Origin: CAZLYK01 sp964563495
GTDB lineage: Bacteria; Acidobacteriota; Blastocatellia; RBC074
Length of the DNA stretch: 64,000 nt
Direction: 5' to 3'
Assembly: GCA_964563495.1 (NCBI GenBank)
Contig: CAZLYK010000004.1
Location: forward strand, 10,994 to 74,993
Numbering within the stretch: position 1 is the stretch's first letter; each line of letters opens with the position of its first letter. A program made the position numbers and the translations under genes. Below, in pieces: positions 8,379 to 18,517 of the stretch. The notes beneath the pieces were generated by a model. It saw only the letters and a list, made by a program, of their open reading frames with translations. It was not told the DNA's origin and did no database searches.

Positions 8379-11372
8379 TTAAAATGGACAACTGCTGGTC
8401 CTGGTCAGCGCCGCCGCCCCCTGCACTGCCGAAGGGCCGTTAGGGGCTAGCGGGACGTTCACTTTGAAGTCCTTGCGCGTCACCTTGCCCGCGACATCCC
8501 GCACCCGCAGGGTAATGAGGTAGACCCGCCCATTCTTATTCAAGTCGCGTTCGGCGCGCAATTGCACCGAGCTACAACTGTTAATGACTATGTCTTGCGT
8601 AGTGTTGCCGTCGCTGTTTCCGCTGACGTTGTCCGGTTCGTCGCTGGTAACTTTCTCGATCACTACGTCGCTGACACTCAATGCGGAACAGTTGTCGCTG
8701 ACGCTCTGCACCATCTGACTCACCGTCACCGTCCGGTAGGCTGAATCTGCCGGCCAGAGCGTGATCGGAGACTTGAGTGTGAGGGTCGGCGCGATGTTGT
8801 CCGAGCCGATAGTGACCATGGCGCTGCCGCTCGCCGTCACCGGGCAGCCATTGGCATCGGTCGCCGATTGCACCGTGTAGGTCGTCGTACTGGCCGGGCT
8901 GACGGTGAAGTTGAGCGGGCTATTGCCGGTCAGCGTCCCGCCGCCGTTGGAGAGCGTGACGGTGTAAGGCGCCGTGCCGCCCGACAGAGTGACCGTTACT
9001 GTTGACGAACCGCCGGGACATGATGCCCCGCCTCCGCTGACTGTGGCCGTTGTCATCGAACAGGTCGGGGCGAAACTGGCCGTTACCGAGGCCGGCCCAG
9101 TCAGGTTCAACAACTGCGGATTGGTCATCCCCGTCAAATCACCACCAAACCCGGTGAAGGAGTAGCCCGGGTCGGGAGTCGCGGTGATGAGGACGTTGCC
9201 CTCATCGTAGAATTCCGACGCCGGCGAAATCGCCCCGCCGGCGCCGGCTGAGGTCGTCAACTGGTGCTGGGTCTTGAAGCTGGCCGTGTAACTGGTTGCG
9301 CTCGCGGGTGCGGTCACACTGTGCGAGATCGCCCCGTCATCCGACCAGTTGAGGAAGACATACCGAGTGAACGCCACGAGACTCTGCGGCGAAGTAGTAG
9401 CAATCGTATGATTGCTGCCGGGAACCCACTGGAAAGTTTGCGGGCTGGTGTAGGGATTTCCGTCAACCGTCATGCCGAGACCTGCGGGCGAAGTTGTGAC
9501 AGCCACAGTCACAAACTGTGCTTCATCAGCGCCCATATCAGCCGGATCCGCTGCCGTTAGTGGTCGAGGATTTCCTTCTATATCAGTGCTGGGCGCGCCG
9601 GTGTTGGTTCCGGCATCGATGGCTGGCGAGCCGGCTTGCAGGTGCAAATCGCCGCTTGTGCCCAATGCGATGGGCGGCTGACTGACGAAGAGCGGATTTT
9701 GGTTCAGGTTGTCCGTGCCGGGATAGACGCCGCTGGCCTGCTGTACGATGGAATTGGTGACGGTGATGCTGCTTCCGGCGTCAATGAAGATCTCGGGGCT
9801 ATTGTTGCCCCACAGGATGCAGTTGATAAAGGTGGGAGTGTTGATGGCCCCCCAGAGGCGAACCGCTCCGCCATTGGCGGTGGCATTATTGCCGGAGAAG
9901 CTGCAGTTCGTTATAGTCGGGGAGGAATTCTGAATAAACATTCCTCCAGCACCATGTGTTGTCGCCTCATTACCGGAAAAGATGCAGTTGGTCACAACGG
10001 CTGAGCTCGAAGTGCTTCCAAAGAGTCCAATACCGCCGCCAAAGGCAGCCGAGTTGCCGGAGAAAGTGCAGTTGGTCACGGTTGCTGCAGAGTTTTGGTT
10101 GTACATCCCGCCGCCGCCGCCGCCGGTTGTTGTGTTGCCGGAAAAAGTGCAATTGCTCACGATCGGGGAGGAGTCGAGATTGAACATTCCGCCGCCATAA
10201 GCGCCTGTGACCAAATTGCCGGTAAAGGTGCAGTAGGTCACGATTGGGGAGGAGGAGTTATGATTGGTCATCCCGCCACCGCCGCCGCCGCCAACACCGG
10301 CAGTGCTCATCATATTGCCGGAGAAAACGCAATTGGTCACAGTTGGGGAGGCGTTGTTGTTAATCATCCCACCGCCATTTTGAACAGAAATCCCATTCGC
10401 CCTGGTAATGGTAAAGCCGTCGAGCACAGCCGTGTTGTCAAGCCCGGAGTTGGAAATGACGTGGGTGGAGTTGTCGCTGTTGTTGGCAAAGTTTGGCCCA
10501 TCGTCACCCAGCAAATCGCCGCTGAGCGTGGTCACATTGGTCACCCAATTGCGCTGGCTGAGCATGGTCTCCGTGCCGTTGAAGCCACCGTAGATGGCGA
10601 GATTGTTTTTCATGACAAAAGAAATCGTGCGGTTGGTGCCAGTAGTGGGCTTGTAGGCGCCTTGGGCCACCCAGATTTCAGTGATGCTGGGGCAGGCATT
10701 GGCAGCAGCGAGAGCATCCTGCAAGTCGGTCAAGGCATCGGTCCAGGAGGCGCCGTTGTTGCCGCCGGTTGCCGAGGCGTTTACGTACGCTCTGTTGTCA
10801 GTGTAAAAGGCACACGCCACCGTTCCCGTACCCTGAATCGCAAAGTCATACGGATTCTCATCACTGTCATTGTTGTCGATGCTCACCGTAGCCGTGCGCA
10901 AGCCTGGGGCGCTGGGGTTGAACTGAATCGCGAAAATGGTAAAGGTGCCAAAGGGCAACGGTGAGGACGGCTCCAGCGTCACGTTGAAGTCTGTAGCATG
11001 CGCGCCGTTGATTTGCACTTTGGGCGTACCGTTGAGATTGAGATCAGACGTGCCGGTGTTGTAGAGAGCAAACGAGCGCGACACTGTGCCGCTGGAAACG
11101 TCAGCGCTGCCGAAATCTGTCTGATCGCCGATATAGGGCGTGATGTCGCCGTCGGCAATTGAGAGGCTGTTGCCTTGCACATCCATTTCAGGCGAAGCGG
11201 AGAGATCATTGATATATCCGCTGGTGCTGAATGCCCCGGTGTTGAAATCATCGACCACGATTGGCGCTTGGGACATTGGCGTAGCTTTGGCGGCCACGAA
11301 ATGTTTCTGCTGCCACAGCCCGAAGCCGAGCACCAAACTCAGGGTGATTCCGATTAAAGTGAGCTTTTTCAT
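8379..11372 (-). CDS. Secreted beta-helix (PMP-like) surface protein with choice-of-anchor D and InlB-like repeats
   Basis: About 997 residues. The start ATG 11372 follows a strong GGAAGGAAA site and opens a signal peptide (MKKLTLIGITLSLVLGFGLW). A choice-of-anchor D/ASH-like beta domain (FGSADVSSGTVSRSF through QGTG) follows, then a right-handed parallel beta-helix of many GG-x-N and TNCxFSGN repeats like chlamydial polymorphic membrane proteins. Next come an InlB/Listeria-type repeat region (PGYSFTGFGGDLTG) and a C-terminal Ig/HYR-like region. It is exported and probably surface bound or secreted; no enzymatic residues are evident. No sorting signal is visible at the C-terminus. The ligand is unknown. 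Confidence 0.82.
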   Translation of the reverse strand: MKKLTLIGITLSLVLGFGLWQQKHFVAAKATPMSQAPIVVDDFNTGAFSTSGYINDLSASPEMDVQGNSLSIADGDITPYIGDQTDFGSADVSSGTVSRSFALYNTGTSDLNLNGTPKVQINGAHATDFNVTLEPSSPLPFGTFTIFAIQFNPSAPGLRTATVSIDNNDSDENPYDFAIQGTGTVACAFYTDNRAYVNASATGGNNGASWTDALTDLQDALAAANACPSITEIWVAQGAYKPTTGTNRTISFVMKNNLAIYGGFNGTETMLSQRNWVTNVTTLSGDLLGDDGPNFANNSDNSTHVISNSGLDNTAVLDGFTITRANGISVQNGGGMINNNASPTVTNCVFSGNMMSTAGVGGGGGGGMTNHNSSSPIVTYCTFTGNLVTGAYGGGMFNLDSSPIVSNCTFSGNTTTGGGGGGMYNQNSAATVTNCTFSGNSAAFGGGIGLFGSTSSSAVVTNCIFSGNEATTHGAGGMFIQNSSPTITNCSFSGNNATANGGAVRLWGAINTPTFINCILWGNNSPEIFIDAGSSITVTNSIVQQASGVYPGTDNLNQNPLFVSQPPIALGTSGDLHLQAGSPAIDAGTNTGAPSTDIEGNPRPLTAADPADMGADEAQFVTVAVTTSPAGLGMTVDGNPYTSPQTFQWVPGSNHTIATTSPQSLVAFTRYVFLNWSDDGAISHSVTAPASATSYTASFKTQHQLTTSAGAGGAISPASEFYDEGNVLITATPDPGYSFTGFGGDLTGMTNPQLLNLTGPASVTASFAPTCSMTTATVSGGGASCPGGSSTVTVTLSGGTAPYTVTLSNGGGTLTGNSPLNFTVSPASTTTYTVQSATDANGCPVTASGSAMVTIGSDNIAPTLTLKSPITLWPADSAYRTVTVSQMVQSVSDNCSALSVSDVVIEKVTSDEPDNVSGNSDGNTTQDIVINSCSSVQLRAERDLNKNGRVYLITLRVRDVAGKVTRKDFKVNVPLAPNGPSAVQGAAALTRTSSCPF

Positions 11373-11645
11373 GAGGATTTCCTTCCGGCGCATCGGTGGT
11401 AGTGCGCTCATCTGTCATGCAAGATTTGCTTAGCGCTGACACGGCCCCTGCCAACGCCGGATTCAGCCATCCCGCACCTGGTCAGGCCGTTGAGTAGGTC
11501 TTAACGATCACTTGCAATCATTCTCTCAATAAATAAGGGGGAATAGATAGGAAAAACCGCTCACGTCTCGAAAAACTTTTCAGTGAAGATTAATGGCCCA
11601 GGTTTTCGGGTGGCAAGAAAATTGGGGAACGGAATGAGTGAAAAA

Positions 11646-11689
11646 GGGATTAACACCTGGATTTCGCGCGAAACCCAGGTGTTAATCCC
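11646..11689 (-). terminator. Rho-independent terminator
   Basis: Perfect 15-bp stem (GGGATTAACACCTGG and its complement) with a 14-nt loop. On the minus strand it is followed by TTTTT. It lies about 45 nt past the stop of the small exported protein gene at 11735. Confidence 0.8.
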
Positions 11690-11734
11690 TGTCGAAGTAC
11701 TGATTGTCCGAATCTCTACTGTTTTGGAGACAGG

Positions 11735-12490
11735 CTATTTATCGGGCCGGAACTTGCCGCAGGCCCTCAGTTGGAATCGAGCCGGATCCGGTGCCGCGGG
11801 CAGCGGCTGGCCCAGCTGCGTATCTTCGCGGATCGAGACCGAACCGATATTTTCCAGCGGGACAAATGCCAGGGGAACCGGCGCATTGACGTTCCCCGCC
11901 TTTAAAACCTGGAGCGTCCGTGTCGTGCTGCCGATCAGCGGAAGCCAGTAGCCAATCACCATCTGGCTGAAATTGACCGGCGGCGAGTTGGTCGCCTTGC
12001 AGGTGCTGGCCAGGGCGGCCGGCGGCGGGTTGCTGGGGATGCAGGCGCACGGGCCGGTGCCCGGAGAACCGGCATCGTAGAACAATGAAACGTACGCCTT
12101 ATACGGATCCATGCCGGTCGCAAAACCGGTCACCGTGTTGGTCTGCCCGATCCGCTTGACGTTGATCAACCCCCTGATCCCGGAGCGATTGATCGGATTC
12201 ATGTCCGCGTCACCCTCCGGGACTGTTCCCGTTTGAGCCGCGCCGGCAAAAGCAAAGAGCGGGGTCTGCAGCGCCGGAAATGGATTGAAGACGCTCGGCT
12301 GCGAAGACTCGAACGAAGCATCGAGGTCGATCGTCACATCCTCCAACGCTCCCGCATTGGCCGCGGCTGAAACCGTTCCTTTTGCTCCCTCCAACGGCTC
12401 AGATTTGGCTGCCTTACCGGACGAATTGATCAGCAGCCCCCCTGACGCAAACATGACGAATAGCGCCAGAGTAAGATAAACTTTAGTCAT
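11735..12490 (-). CDS. Exported protein of unknown function
   Basis: 251 residues, not recognised. A signal peptide (MTKVYLTLALFVMFASGGLL) after a clear GGAGAG site marks export. The mature part has a low-complexity start, then a region with CACIPSNPPP, a second cysteine (STCKATN) and a final RACGKF, so three or four cysteines could form disulfides. The central part (GFATGMDPYKAYVSLFYDAG) hints at a compact beta domain. It is followed by a good terminator and separated by about 250 nt from the SUMF1-domain gene upstream, so it is likely its own transcription unit. Confidence 0.7.
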   Translation of the reverse strand: MTKVYLTLALFVMFASGGLLINSSGKAAKSEPLEGAKGTVSAAANAGALEDVTIDLDASFESSQPSVFNPFPALQTPLFAFAGAAQTGTVPEGDADMNPINRSGIRGLINVKRIGQTNTVTGFATGMDPYKAYVSLFYDAGSPGTGPCACIPSNPPPAALASTCKATNSPPVNFSQMVIGYWLPLIGSTTRTLQVLKAGNVNAPVPLAFVPLENIGSVSIREDTQLGQPLPAAPDPARFQLRACGKFRPDK

Positions 12491-12747
12491 AACTCATCTC
12501 TCCTTCTCTAAGGGGGTATCCTCTTGTACCCAAATATGTTTTCTAATTTTGTTGAGGTTGAATTATTCAATTTTACTTTTTGTTACTCACTACCAACGCA
12601 AAACAGACTACTCCTTTCTGCACTACCGAGCCGCAATTAAGCACCACGACAATGCCCTTAAATCAATCTACTTTGGGTTATTGAACAAGAACTATCTCGG
12701 ATTGACCGGTGTGGGGCACCAGCAAATATTATCCCAGACGGCGGATT

Positions 12748-14010
12748 TCAGCGGTTGGCCAGTTGGTCAAATACCTCGATGACCACTCTGAAGCCGATGT
12801 TATTAAGTCGCATGGTCGAAGTCATTCTATTCCGTGAAGCTGAGCGGCACTCGGCAGCGGAGCTGTCCCATGAGCCGCCGCGTAATACCTTCAGATAAAG
12901 GATGCCGCCATTCTCCCACGCCCTCCCGTCATTCGGCGATGCCTGATAGTTATCATGCCAGGTATCCAGACACCATTCCCAGACGTTGCCGTGCATATCG
13001 TGGAGACCGAAAGCGTTGGCCAGGCCGGGCGTTCCGACCGGCAATGTCTGTTGCCGGTAGGTGCCTTTCGGCGATGAGCCGTAAGGTTGTTTGCCCTGGT
13101 AATTCGCCCATTCGGTCGTGATCGAGTCGCCAAAATGGAACTGGGTATTGGTGCCGGCGCGACAGGCATATTCCCATTCAGCCTCGGTCGGCAATCGATA
13201 ACGGCGCCCCGTGGCGCGCGACAATCGCTCGCAAAACTCGACGGCGTCTTCCCACGAGACCATCTCGACGGGGCGATTACCGCCCTTGAAATGCGAGGGG
13301 TCGCTCACTAATTCCCGGTAGACTTTCGGCAGGCTCGCCACCGCGCGCCATTGAGCCTGGGTGATCTCGAACTTGCTCATATAGAAAGCGGAGACTTTGA
13401 CCATATGCTGCGGCGCCTCCCACTGCCGCCGTTTGACTAGTGAATCTCTGATCTCCCTTTCGACTCCGTGGACGTACACTCTTTTGCTCTCTTCGGAATC
13501 CGATTCGACATTCCCCATGAGAAATGCGCCGCCGGGTACTTCGACCATCTCCAACTGAATGCCGCTGCTCAACCCCTCCTGGAAATATCTGGAGTTCTCC
13601 TTTCGCCGCTCCATTTGACGCCCGCGATCATCGGCAGTGAGGACATCGAAGCTGTAGTTGATCAACCTCGCTATCGACGTTCCCATGCCGGTCAGCATTC
13701 TGAAATCGGCATTCGACGATCCGGGCAATTTGGGTGGGACAACCACAAAGGCCATCGGCTGGATCATCGAGATTGAATTGAGAGCCGTCTCTTGAGGCCG
13801 TTCCGGGGTCGGGGGTGTAGCTGAAACAACGGCCGGTCTGCTCTTGGATCTGGGTTTGGTTTTGCCGGATGATTTGGAGGGGCGCATCTTACTCGGAACG
13901 ATCACGACCTGGCTCTGCCCGACTACCAGCATCAGGCCAATCAATACCGCGCCGGCCGCGACTCGAATCATCCAGCTTGAAGTTGACTTGATCCCATACT
14001 CTCCCAGCAT
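12748..14010 (-). CDS. Membrane-anchored SUMF1/FGE-like domain protein
   Basis: 420 residues. An N-terminal hydrophobic helix (near residues 14-34, MIRVAAGAVLIGLMLVVG) anchors it, followed by a basic proline-rich stretch and, from about residue 155, a formylglycine-generating-enzyme-like fold: VPGGAFLMGN, FEITQAQW, RPVEMVSWEDAVEFC, RLPTEAEWEYACRAG, HGNVWEWC, LRGGSWD. The fold is widely reused for non-sulfatase roles, and the copper-binding cysteine pair of true FGE is not evident, so sulfatase activation is not claimed. It begins 54 nt after the kinase stop on the same strand with a GAGGAG site, so the two are probably co-transcribed; kinase-plus-SUMF1 pairing is common in acidobacteria and planctomycetes. 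Confidence 0.85.
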   Translation of the reverse strand: MLGEYGIKSTSSWMIRVAAGAVLIGLMLVVGQSQVVIVPSKMRPSKSSGKTKPRSKSRPAVVSATPPTPERPQETALNSISMIQPMAFVVVPPKLPGSSNADFRMLTGMGTSIARLINYSFDVLTADDRGRQMERRKENSRYFQEGLSSGIQLEMVEVPGGAFLMGNVESDSEESKRVYVHGVEREIRDSLVKRRQWEAPQHMVKVSAFYMSKFEITQAQWRAVASLPKVYRELVSDPSHFKGGNRPVEMVSWEDAVEFCERLSRATGRRYRLPTEAEWEYACRAGTNTQFHFGDSITTEWANYQGKQPYGSSPKGTYRQQTLPVGTPGLANAFGLHDMHGNVWEWCLDTWHDNYQASPNDGRAWENGGILYLKVLRGGSWDSSAAECRSASRNRMTSTMRLNNIGFRVVIEVFDQLANR

Positions 14011-14064
14011 TTTTCACTCCTCGGGCGATGTAGTCATCCGCCCTCTCCGTTCATCATCCGATTT

Positions 14065-15918
14065 CTATTTCTTCTTGATTGAAATATCGAAGATGAGCGG
14101 TTCATTAGCCGAACGTTCGGCAGATACTTGGACGGCGACTGTCGGTTGGTTGTTATCTGCGGTGGCGACCATGTCGGCGGTCGCTGCCGCGAACCGCCCT
14201 TTCAAGACGGACAATTCCTTTTGCTCGACCTGACTCAGGGCTCGTCCCGACGCGGCCGCCAGAAATTCCGGCACTTTGATTGGGGTCGGCGAGAAGATGA
14301 CTGTGAAGGGAGTGGTATCGGCATCGCGCTCGATCATGAACCACTGCCCACCATCCGGAAATTGAAATTCCCGGCCGGCCTCGACCTGGTTGGTGATCAC
14401 GCCGGAAGACGCCATCGGCTGCTCAGTCAGAAAAGTCTGCAGGGCGCCGCCTTTTCCCAGGGCGATGATATAGAGATAGCCGTTGAGGCGCGACCTGAAA
14501 TGGAACTTGAAGAGGCTGCCCCCAGCCAACGGCATGAGTCCGGTGGCGCGCGTCGGCCCATCGCCGGAGGGCGCGATCTCAAGGAAATAATGGAGCGCCT
14601 CGACACGCATCGGAATGGCGAGGGCCGGCCCGCTGACATTGGCCTGCGTGGTTTTGACCAGCTCGGCTACATCCCTGATCAGCCTGGCTTTCAAATCCCG
14701 GGCTCGATACATCCAAATTCCGATCGTGGCGATAATCAACCCGATCGCCAGAATGCCGTATACCGCCGCACGAGAGCGGCTGCGCGAGAGCGAATCCGGC
14801 GAGCCGGCTCTGGATCCGGGTTGATTGAAATAATCCGATTGCCCCGGCGCAAAGACCGCCTCCGGCGGTTCTTCATTCGACGGTTGTTGCTGATGCTCGT
14901 CGAGCAGGATGATGAAATGATCCGGGTCCGAATCATTTCCGGCCGCCGCTGCCGGCTCCGGCGAAACCCCGATTGAGACATACTGTCTCTCTTCCCTGGC
15001 GACTGCTACACCGACGGCCGCCGGGCTTTTCATCGGGTCATCGGTCAGCGTAGGAACGCGGTGGAATCCCGCCGGCGGAATATTCTGGCTCGCGTTTCGC
15101 AGTGACTGCCTCATCAAAGCGGCGGAGGCGAACCGCTGATCCGGGTTTGGCGACATGGCTTTCTCGATCACGGAAGCAATGACCGGAGGCACTTCCGGAT
15201 TGAGTTCACTGATCAGCTTCATCGGATCGGCTTGCCCCATGAGCAGAGCCGCGATCCGCGTCATCGCATCGAGCGGCATCTCGCCAGTCAACAGGTGATA
15301 GAGCGTCGCGCCGATGCTGTAAAGATCACTCCGCGCGTCGGTCCCGGTCCCCCGTATCTGCTCGAGCGAGGCGTAATTCGGCGTGTAACCGCGGATGCTG
15401 TCGCTCCCCTGCGCCTGTCGGGTCGTGACCCCCTTGGCCAATCCGAAATCGAGCAAAATCACCTCACCTCGCGGCGTCAGCTTGAGATTTTGCGGCTTGA
15501 TGTCGCGATGAATGATCGGTGGTTTTTGTGAATGCAGGTACTCGAGCGCATCGAGCAGTTGATCAGCCCAACGCATCACCTGCGCGGTTAAAAAGACTCC
15601 CAGACCCTGTTCCTTACGCTCGGCCAGGAGTTGTTCCAAATCTTTTCCCGGTATGTACTGCATGACCAGGAACTGTCTTTCGCCAATCGCGAAATAGTCC
15701 ATGACCACCGGCAACGCCGCGTGTCGCAGCCGGTTGAGCAAACGGGCTTCGTGCGAAAAAGCTTTACGCAGGTGCAAATCACTATAAAATGTCTCTTTCA
15801 GGGCGACAGCATTACCGAACTTTCGATCTGTCGCTTGATAAACTGCTCCCATCCCGCCCTGCCCAAGCAGACGCACGATGAGATAGCGATCTTGCAACAG
15901 AGTATTCGGAGCGAGCAT
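14065..15918 (-). CDS. PknB-type serine/threonine protein kinase with C-terminal DUF4384-like domain
   Basis: 617 residues. The cytoplasmic kinase domain (residues 13-275) has the glycine loop GQGGMGAVY, catalytic lysine 41, HRDIKPQN at 137-144 and DFG at 157-159, so it should be active. A single membrane helix lies at about 385-404. The outer part has a DUF4384-like beta domain (FHFRSRLNGYLYIIALGKGG), found behind many bacterial kinases and thought to sense or bind something outside the membrane. ATG 15918 follows an AAGGAGA site; an upstream extension is unlikely. Its partner in the operon is the SUMF1-domain protein. Confidence 0.92.
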   Translation of the reverse strand: MLAPNTLLQDRYLIVRLLGQGGMGAVYQATDRKFGNAVALKETFYSDLHLRKAFSHEARLLNRLRHAALPVVMDYFAIGERQFLVMQYIPGKDLEQLLAERKEQGLGVFLTAQVMRWADQLLDALEYLHSQKPPIIHRDIKPQNLKLTPRGEVILLDFGLAKGVTTRQAQGSDSIRGYTPNYASLEQIRGTGTDARSDLYSIGATLYHLLTGEMPLDAMTRIAALLMGQADPMKLISELNPEVPPVIASVIEKAMSPNPDQRFASAALMRQSLRNASQNIPPAGFHRVPTLTDDPMKSPAAVGVAVAREERQYVSIGVSPEPAAAAGNDSDPDHFIILLDEHQQQPSNEEPPEAVFAPGQSDYFNQPGSRAGSPDSLSRSRSRAAVYGILAIGLIIATIGIWMYRARDLKARLIRDVAELVKTTQANVSGPALAIPMRVEALHYFLEIAPSGDGPTRATGLMPLAGGSLFKFHFRSRLNGYLYIIALGKGGALQTFLTEQPMASSGVITNQVEAGREFQFPDGGQWFMIERDADTTPFTVIFSPTPIKVPEFLAAASGRALSQVEQKELSVLKGRFAAATADMVATADNNQPTVAVQVSAERSANEPLIFDISIKKK

Positions 15919-16020
15919 CTGGCTCTCCTTTTTCTCGTTGTAGGAATTTGTCTTCAAACACAAAGCATATCGATGGCGAGCCACACTACGGCCCTGCCAT
16001 AATTGGCGGGACACAAACAA

Positions 16021-16550
16021 ACCTCAATGATCCGGCAAAAGATGTCAGCTTTACACGTGTGTGTATCTTAGATTTTGGGATTTGACGCTGGCAGGTGTGA
16101 AGTTTTTCCCACATTCCTCCTTCACACAACGCATCTTGATGGTTGGCAACGTATTGATAACGTTGATGCGCTACCCAGCTATCTTAAACTATTGATTAAT
16201 CCTGCCCGTTTAGATCGCATTCGGGGTGTGCAATCTCTCTTCGCGAGAAGGGCATGATTGTTTGAAATAACATTCCTGGGGGAATGGGAGGAACTGGGCC
16301 TAGTAGTTATACATCGGAACGTGGTCTGAATGGAAGTCCATCTTGATTAAAATTTTCTCTTGATAAAATATAGCATTCAAGGAAGACCAGGGGCTTCGCC
16401 CCTGGCTCTGATAGGGCGCGCCTTCGGCGCTCTTTTCAGGGCTTTATTTTCTTAAAAGCTATAGACAGAATTGACCAGATATTTTCGGGATTGAACCAGG
16501 TCAGGTCGTAATGTTTCAGTTATTGGTGGCAAGAGGACGTTGGATCAATC
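16021..16550. other. Intergenic region with paired hairpins
   Basis: About 530 nt without a credible gene. At 16387-16405 there is a perfect CCAGGGG-CTTCG-CCCCTGG hairpin, followed by a second GC hairpin near 16414-16432; on the minus strand both lie behind the ceramidase-like gene and may end its transcript. A degenerate half copy of the AATAGACAGGAT repeat occurs near 16458-16500. The rest is comparatively AT-rich and shows nothing I can name; it should also hold the kinase promoter. Confidence 0.5.
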
Positions 16551-18272
16551 CTATCTCAGGTTACGCAAATAATCGGAGAACTGCGCGGCGTTTTTACAGG
16601 CGGCGTCGGGGGGCAGTTTACCGGTCAGCAAGGCGACGCTGACGCAGGCCGAGGCCGGGGCCATTTCGGAGCTCGCCGAATTGGTCTCGTGGTAATGATT
16701 CGGCACGCCCTTGGTCTTGCACGGATCGGCCGAGTGTTTGATCTGCATCTTCTTCAGATCGACCGGTTCGCGCCGCCAGTCGTATTTCGGGACGATGTAG
16801 CCGAATTCATCCGGGCACAACCCGAACATGAAACGATATTTCGCTTTCATCGCATCCCGGATCGAGGGTTCAGCGGGGGCGCCGTTATCGGCTTCCGGGC
16901 AATCCGATCGTTTATACCTGGCCACGCCATAAAAGACCTCGGGAAAAAGCTCGCCGGGGGTGGTGACGATCTGCGCATCACCCAGATTGATCGCGTAAAT
17001 CCAGGTCTTGATTTCAGGCATCGATCCATCTGCCGGAAGGGTGATCGTGTCGAAGACGCCCAATCTGGCCAGAAAGGTATAGCCCTGGTTGTCCATCGGC
17101 GCTTTCAAATCGGCCTTTTTGACCACCAGAGAATTAGACCTGCTCCACTCTCCGCGATCGAGCGCCTCGATCGCGGCCTTCGCCACGTCGCGTCCGATGG
17201 CTTCGGTGCGCTCAAACGTGAAAACGGGTCGGTGGTTGTTGGCGTTGAGCGGATAATCCTTGCCATCGAAACTGATCCGGTCATGGTTCTGATTGTTGGT
17301 GTCGCCGATGATCTCAGCCGCTCCGATCGCGCCGTTGATGTAGACGGCCGTTCCGCCGTACCTTTTCTCAATCGTCTCGCGAATGGCGTGGGGAAAGTCG
17401 GAAGTCAGAACCGTGTTCTTGTCCTCCATCGACTCCGGATGGGTATTCCAGTTGATGAGCGTGGCGATAGTCCGGTTGTCGCCGGCGCCGACAAACATCA
17501 TGACGCGTAATTCCTGATCGAAGAACTTCGGCGGCCGCCCGCCCGTGCGCGTCTGCATGCCGGCGATCGATGGCGAGATCTGCGGATCGGTCAGGCCGAG
17601 CTTGATCTTTGCCGGTCGGGCATTTTGGGCGGCCAGGGCGATGCTTTTGGCGATCTGTCTGTCGACGAAACGCAGGTACTTGGGATATTTTCCGTCCTTG
17701 AGCGGCCCGTCTCCCCAGGCGCCGATCGTGTCCGGCCCCTCGTGACTGTGGGTGCTCGCAAGCAGAATCTCCTGAATGCCGAGCTTGGGGTCGAGCATCT
17801 TCTGAATCCGGTTGACGCCGTAATAAGTCGCCTCTGAATAGTAGCCGATCAAATCGATCGAGACGACGGCGATCCTGGTCGATCCGTAATCGAGCACGAG
17901 CGCGCGCGCCCATAGATCGTCGTGTTTGCCGGTCGCCAGGCGCTGATCGCCGAAACCGGCCAGATAGATCCCGTCGTATTTGTTCTTTGAGCTCGGATCG
18001 ATCTCGGTATTGCCCGGGTCGTCTTCGAACGGCTCTCCGCCATCCCAAACGCCGTTTCCGTTCCGGTCCTCAAACTTTTCACCCCAGACGCCCGACGCGG
18101 TGATCGAGCCGTCCCATTCGGGATGCTCTCCGAATGGAGTGACGGCGACAGCCGAAACGCCGACTTTCAGTCTCGGTTGCGGCGCCCAGGCCGATGAATC
18201 ACGACGAAATCGCGAGAAGCCCAGGGTCACAACGATCGCTAAAAGTCCGGTCAGAATGAGCCGACGCGTCAT
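16551..18272 (-). CDS. Neutral/alkaline ceramidase-like exported protein
   Basis: 573 residues. Signal peptide (MTRRLILTGLLAIVVTLGF) after a GGAGG site. The family pattern is seen in VGVSAVAVTP near the start of the mature part, LDYGSTRIAVVSIDLIGY, and the zinc-binding STHSHEGPD and NWNTHPE. Neutral ceramidases use a serine in a GDVSPN-type motif; here the matching stretch reads YINGAIGAAEIIGD without that serine, so ceramide hydrolysis is doubtful. A calcium-loop-like DRNGNGVWDGGE sits in an insertion of the N-terminal domain. It is probably a periplasmic or secreted lipid or polyol-amide hydrolase relative; the substrate is unknown. It is transcribed alone and divergently from the next gene. 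Confidence 0.75.
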   Translation of the reverse strand: MTRRLILTGLLAIVVTLGFSRFRRDSSAWAPQPRLKVGVSAVAVTPFGEHPEWDGSITASGVWGEKFEDRNGNGVWDGGEPFEDDPGNTEIDPSSKNKYDGIYLAGFGDQRLATGKHDDLWARALVLDYGSTRIAVVSIDLIGYYSEATYYGVNRIQKMLDPKLGIQEILLASTHSHEGPDTIGAWGDGPLKDGKYPKYLRFVDRQIAKSIALAAQNARPAKIKLGLTDPQISPSIAGMQTRTGGRPPKFFDQELRVMMFVGAGDNRTIATLINWNTHPESMEDKNTVLTSDFPHAIRETIEKRYGGTAVYINGAIGAAEIIGDTNNQNHDRISFDGKDYPLNANNHRPVFTFERTEAIGRDVAKAAIEALDRGEWSRSNSLVVKKADLKAPMDNQGYTFLARLGVFDTITLPADGSMPEIKTWIYAINLGDAQIVTTPGELFPEVFYGVARYKRSDCPEADNGAPAEPSIRDAMKAKYRFMFGLCPDEFGYIVPKYDWRREPVDLKKMQIKHSADPCKTKGVPNHYHETNSASSEMAPASACVSVALLTGKLPPDAACKNAAQFSDYLRNLR

Positions 18273-18517
18273 AATCAATCCTCCAATCAGGGGGTTCGGT
18301 CCGGAATGCCTCGTGTTACGTTATTCGAGAAAAGATTATTCGCCAAGCAGCCGGGAGAGCCAAGGATTTTCAAGCCTTTCTTGGCGAACTCCACCTGCCT
18401 GGCTTCTCGGCAAATAGTCTTTTTATTGTTGACAGTCAATGACCAAAGTCTGAGAATCGCGCCATCGCGGGAAGAGACGGAATTTTAAAACGATATCCCA
18501 ACCACCAGAGGCGATCA

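Noticed and set aside
12549..12782. A 77-codon plus-strand open frame between two minus-strand genes
   Set aside because: It runs into the 3' end of the SUMF1-domain gene on the other strand and has no ribosome site or family resemblance.
12748..14010. True formylglycine-generating enzyme for sulfatases
   Set aside because: No sulfatase gene nearby and the copper cysteine pair is not evident; only the fold is claimed.
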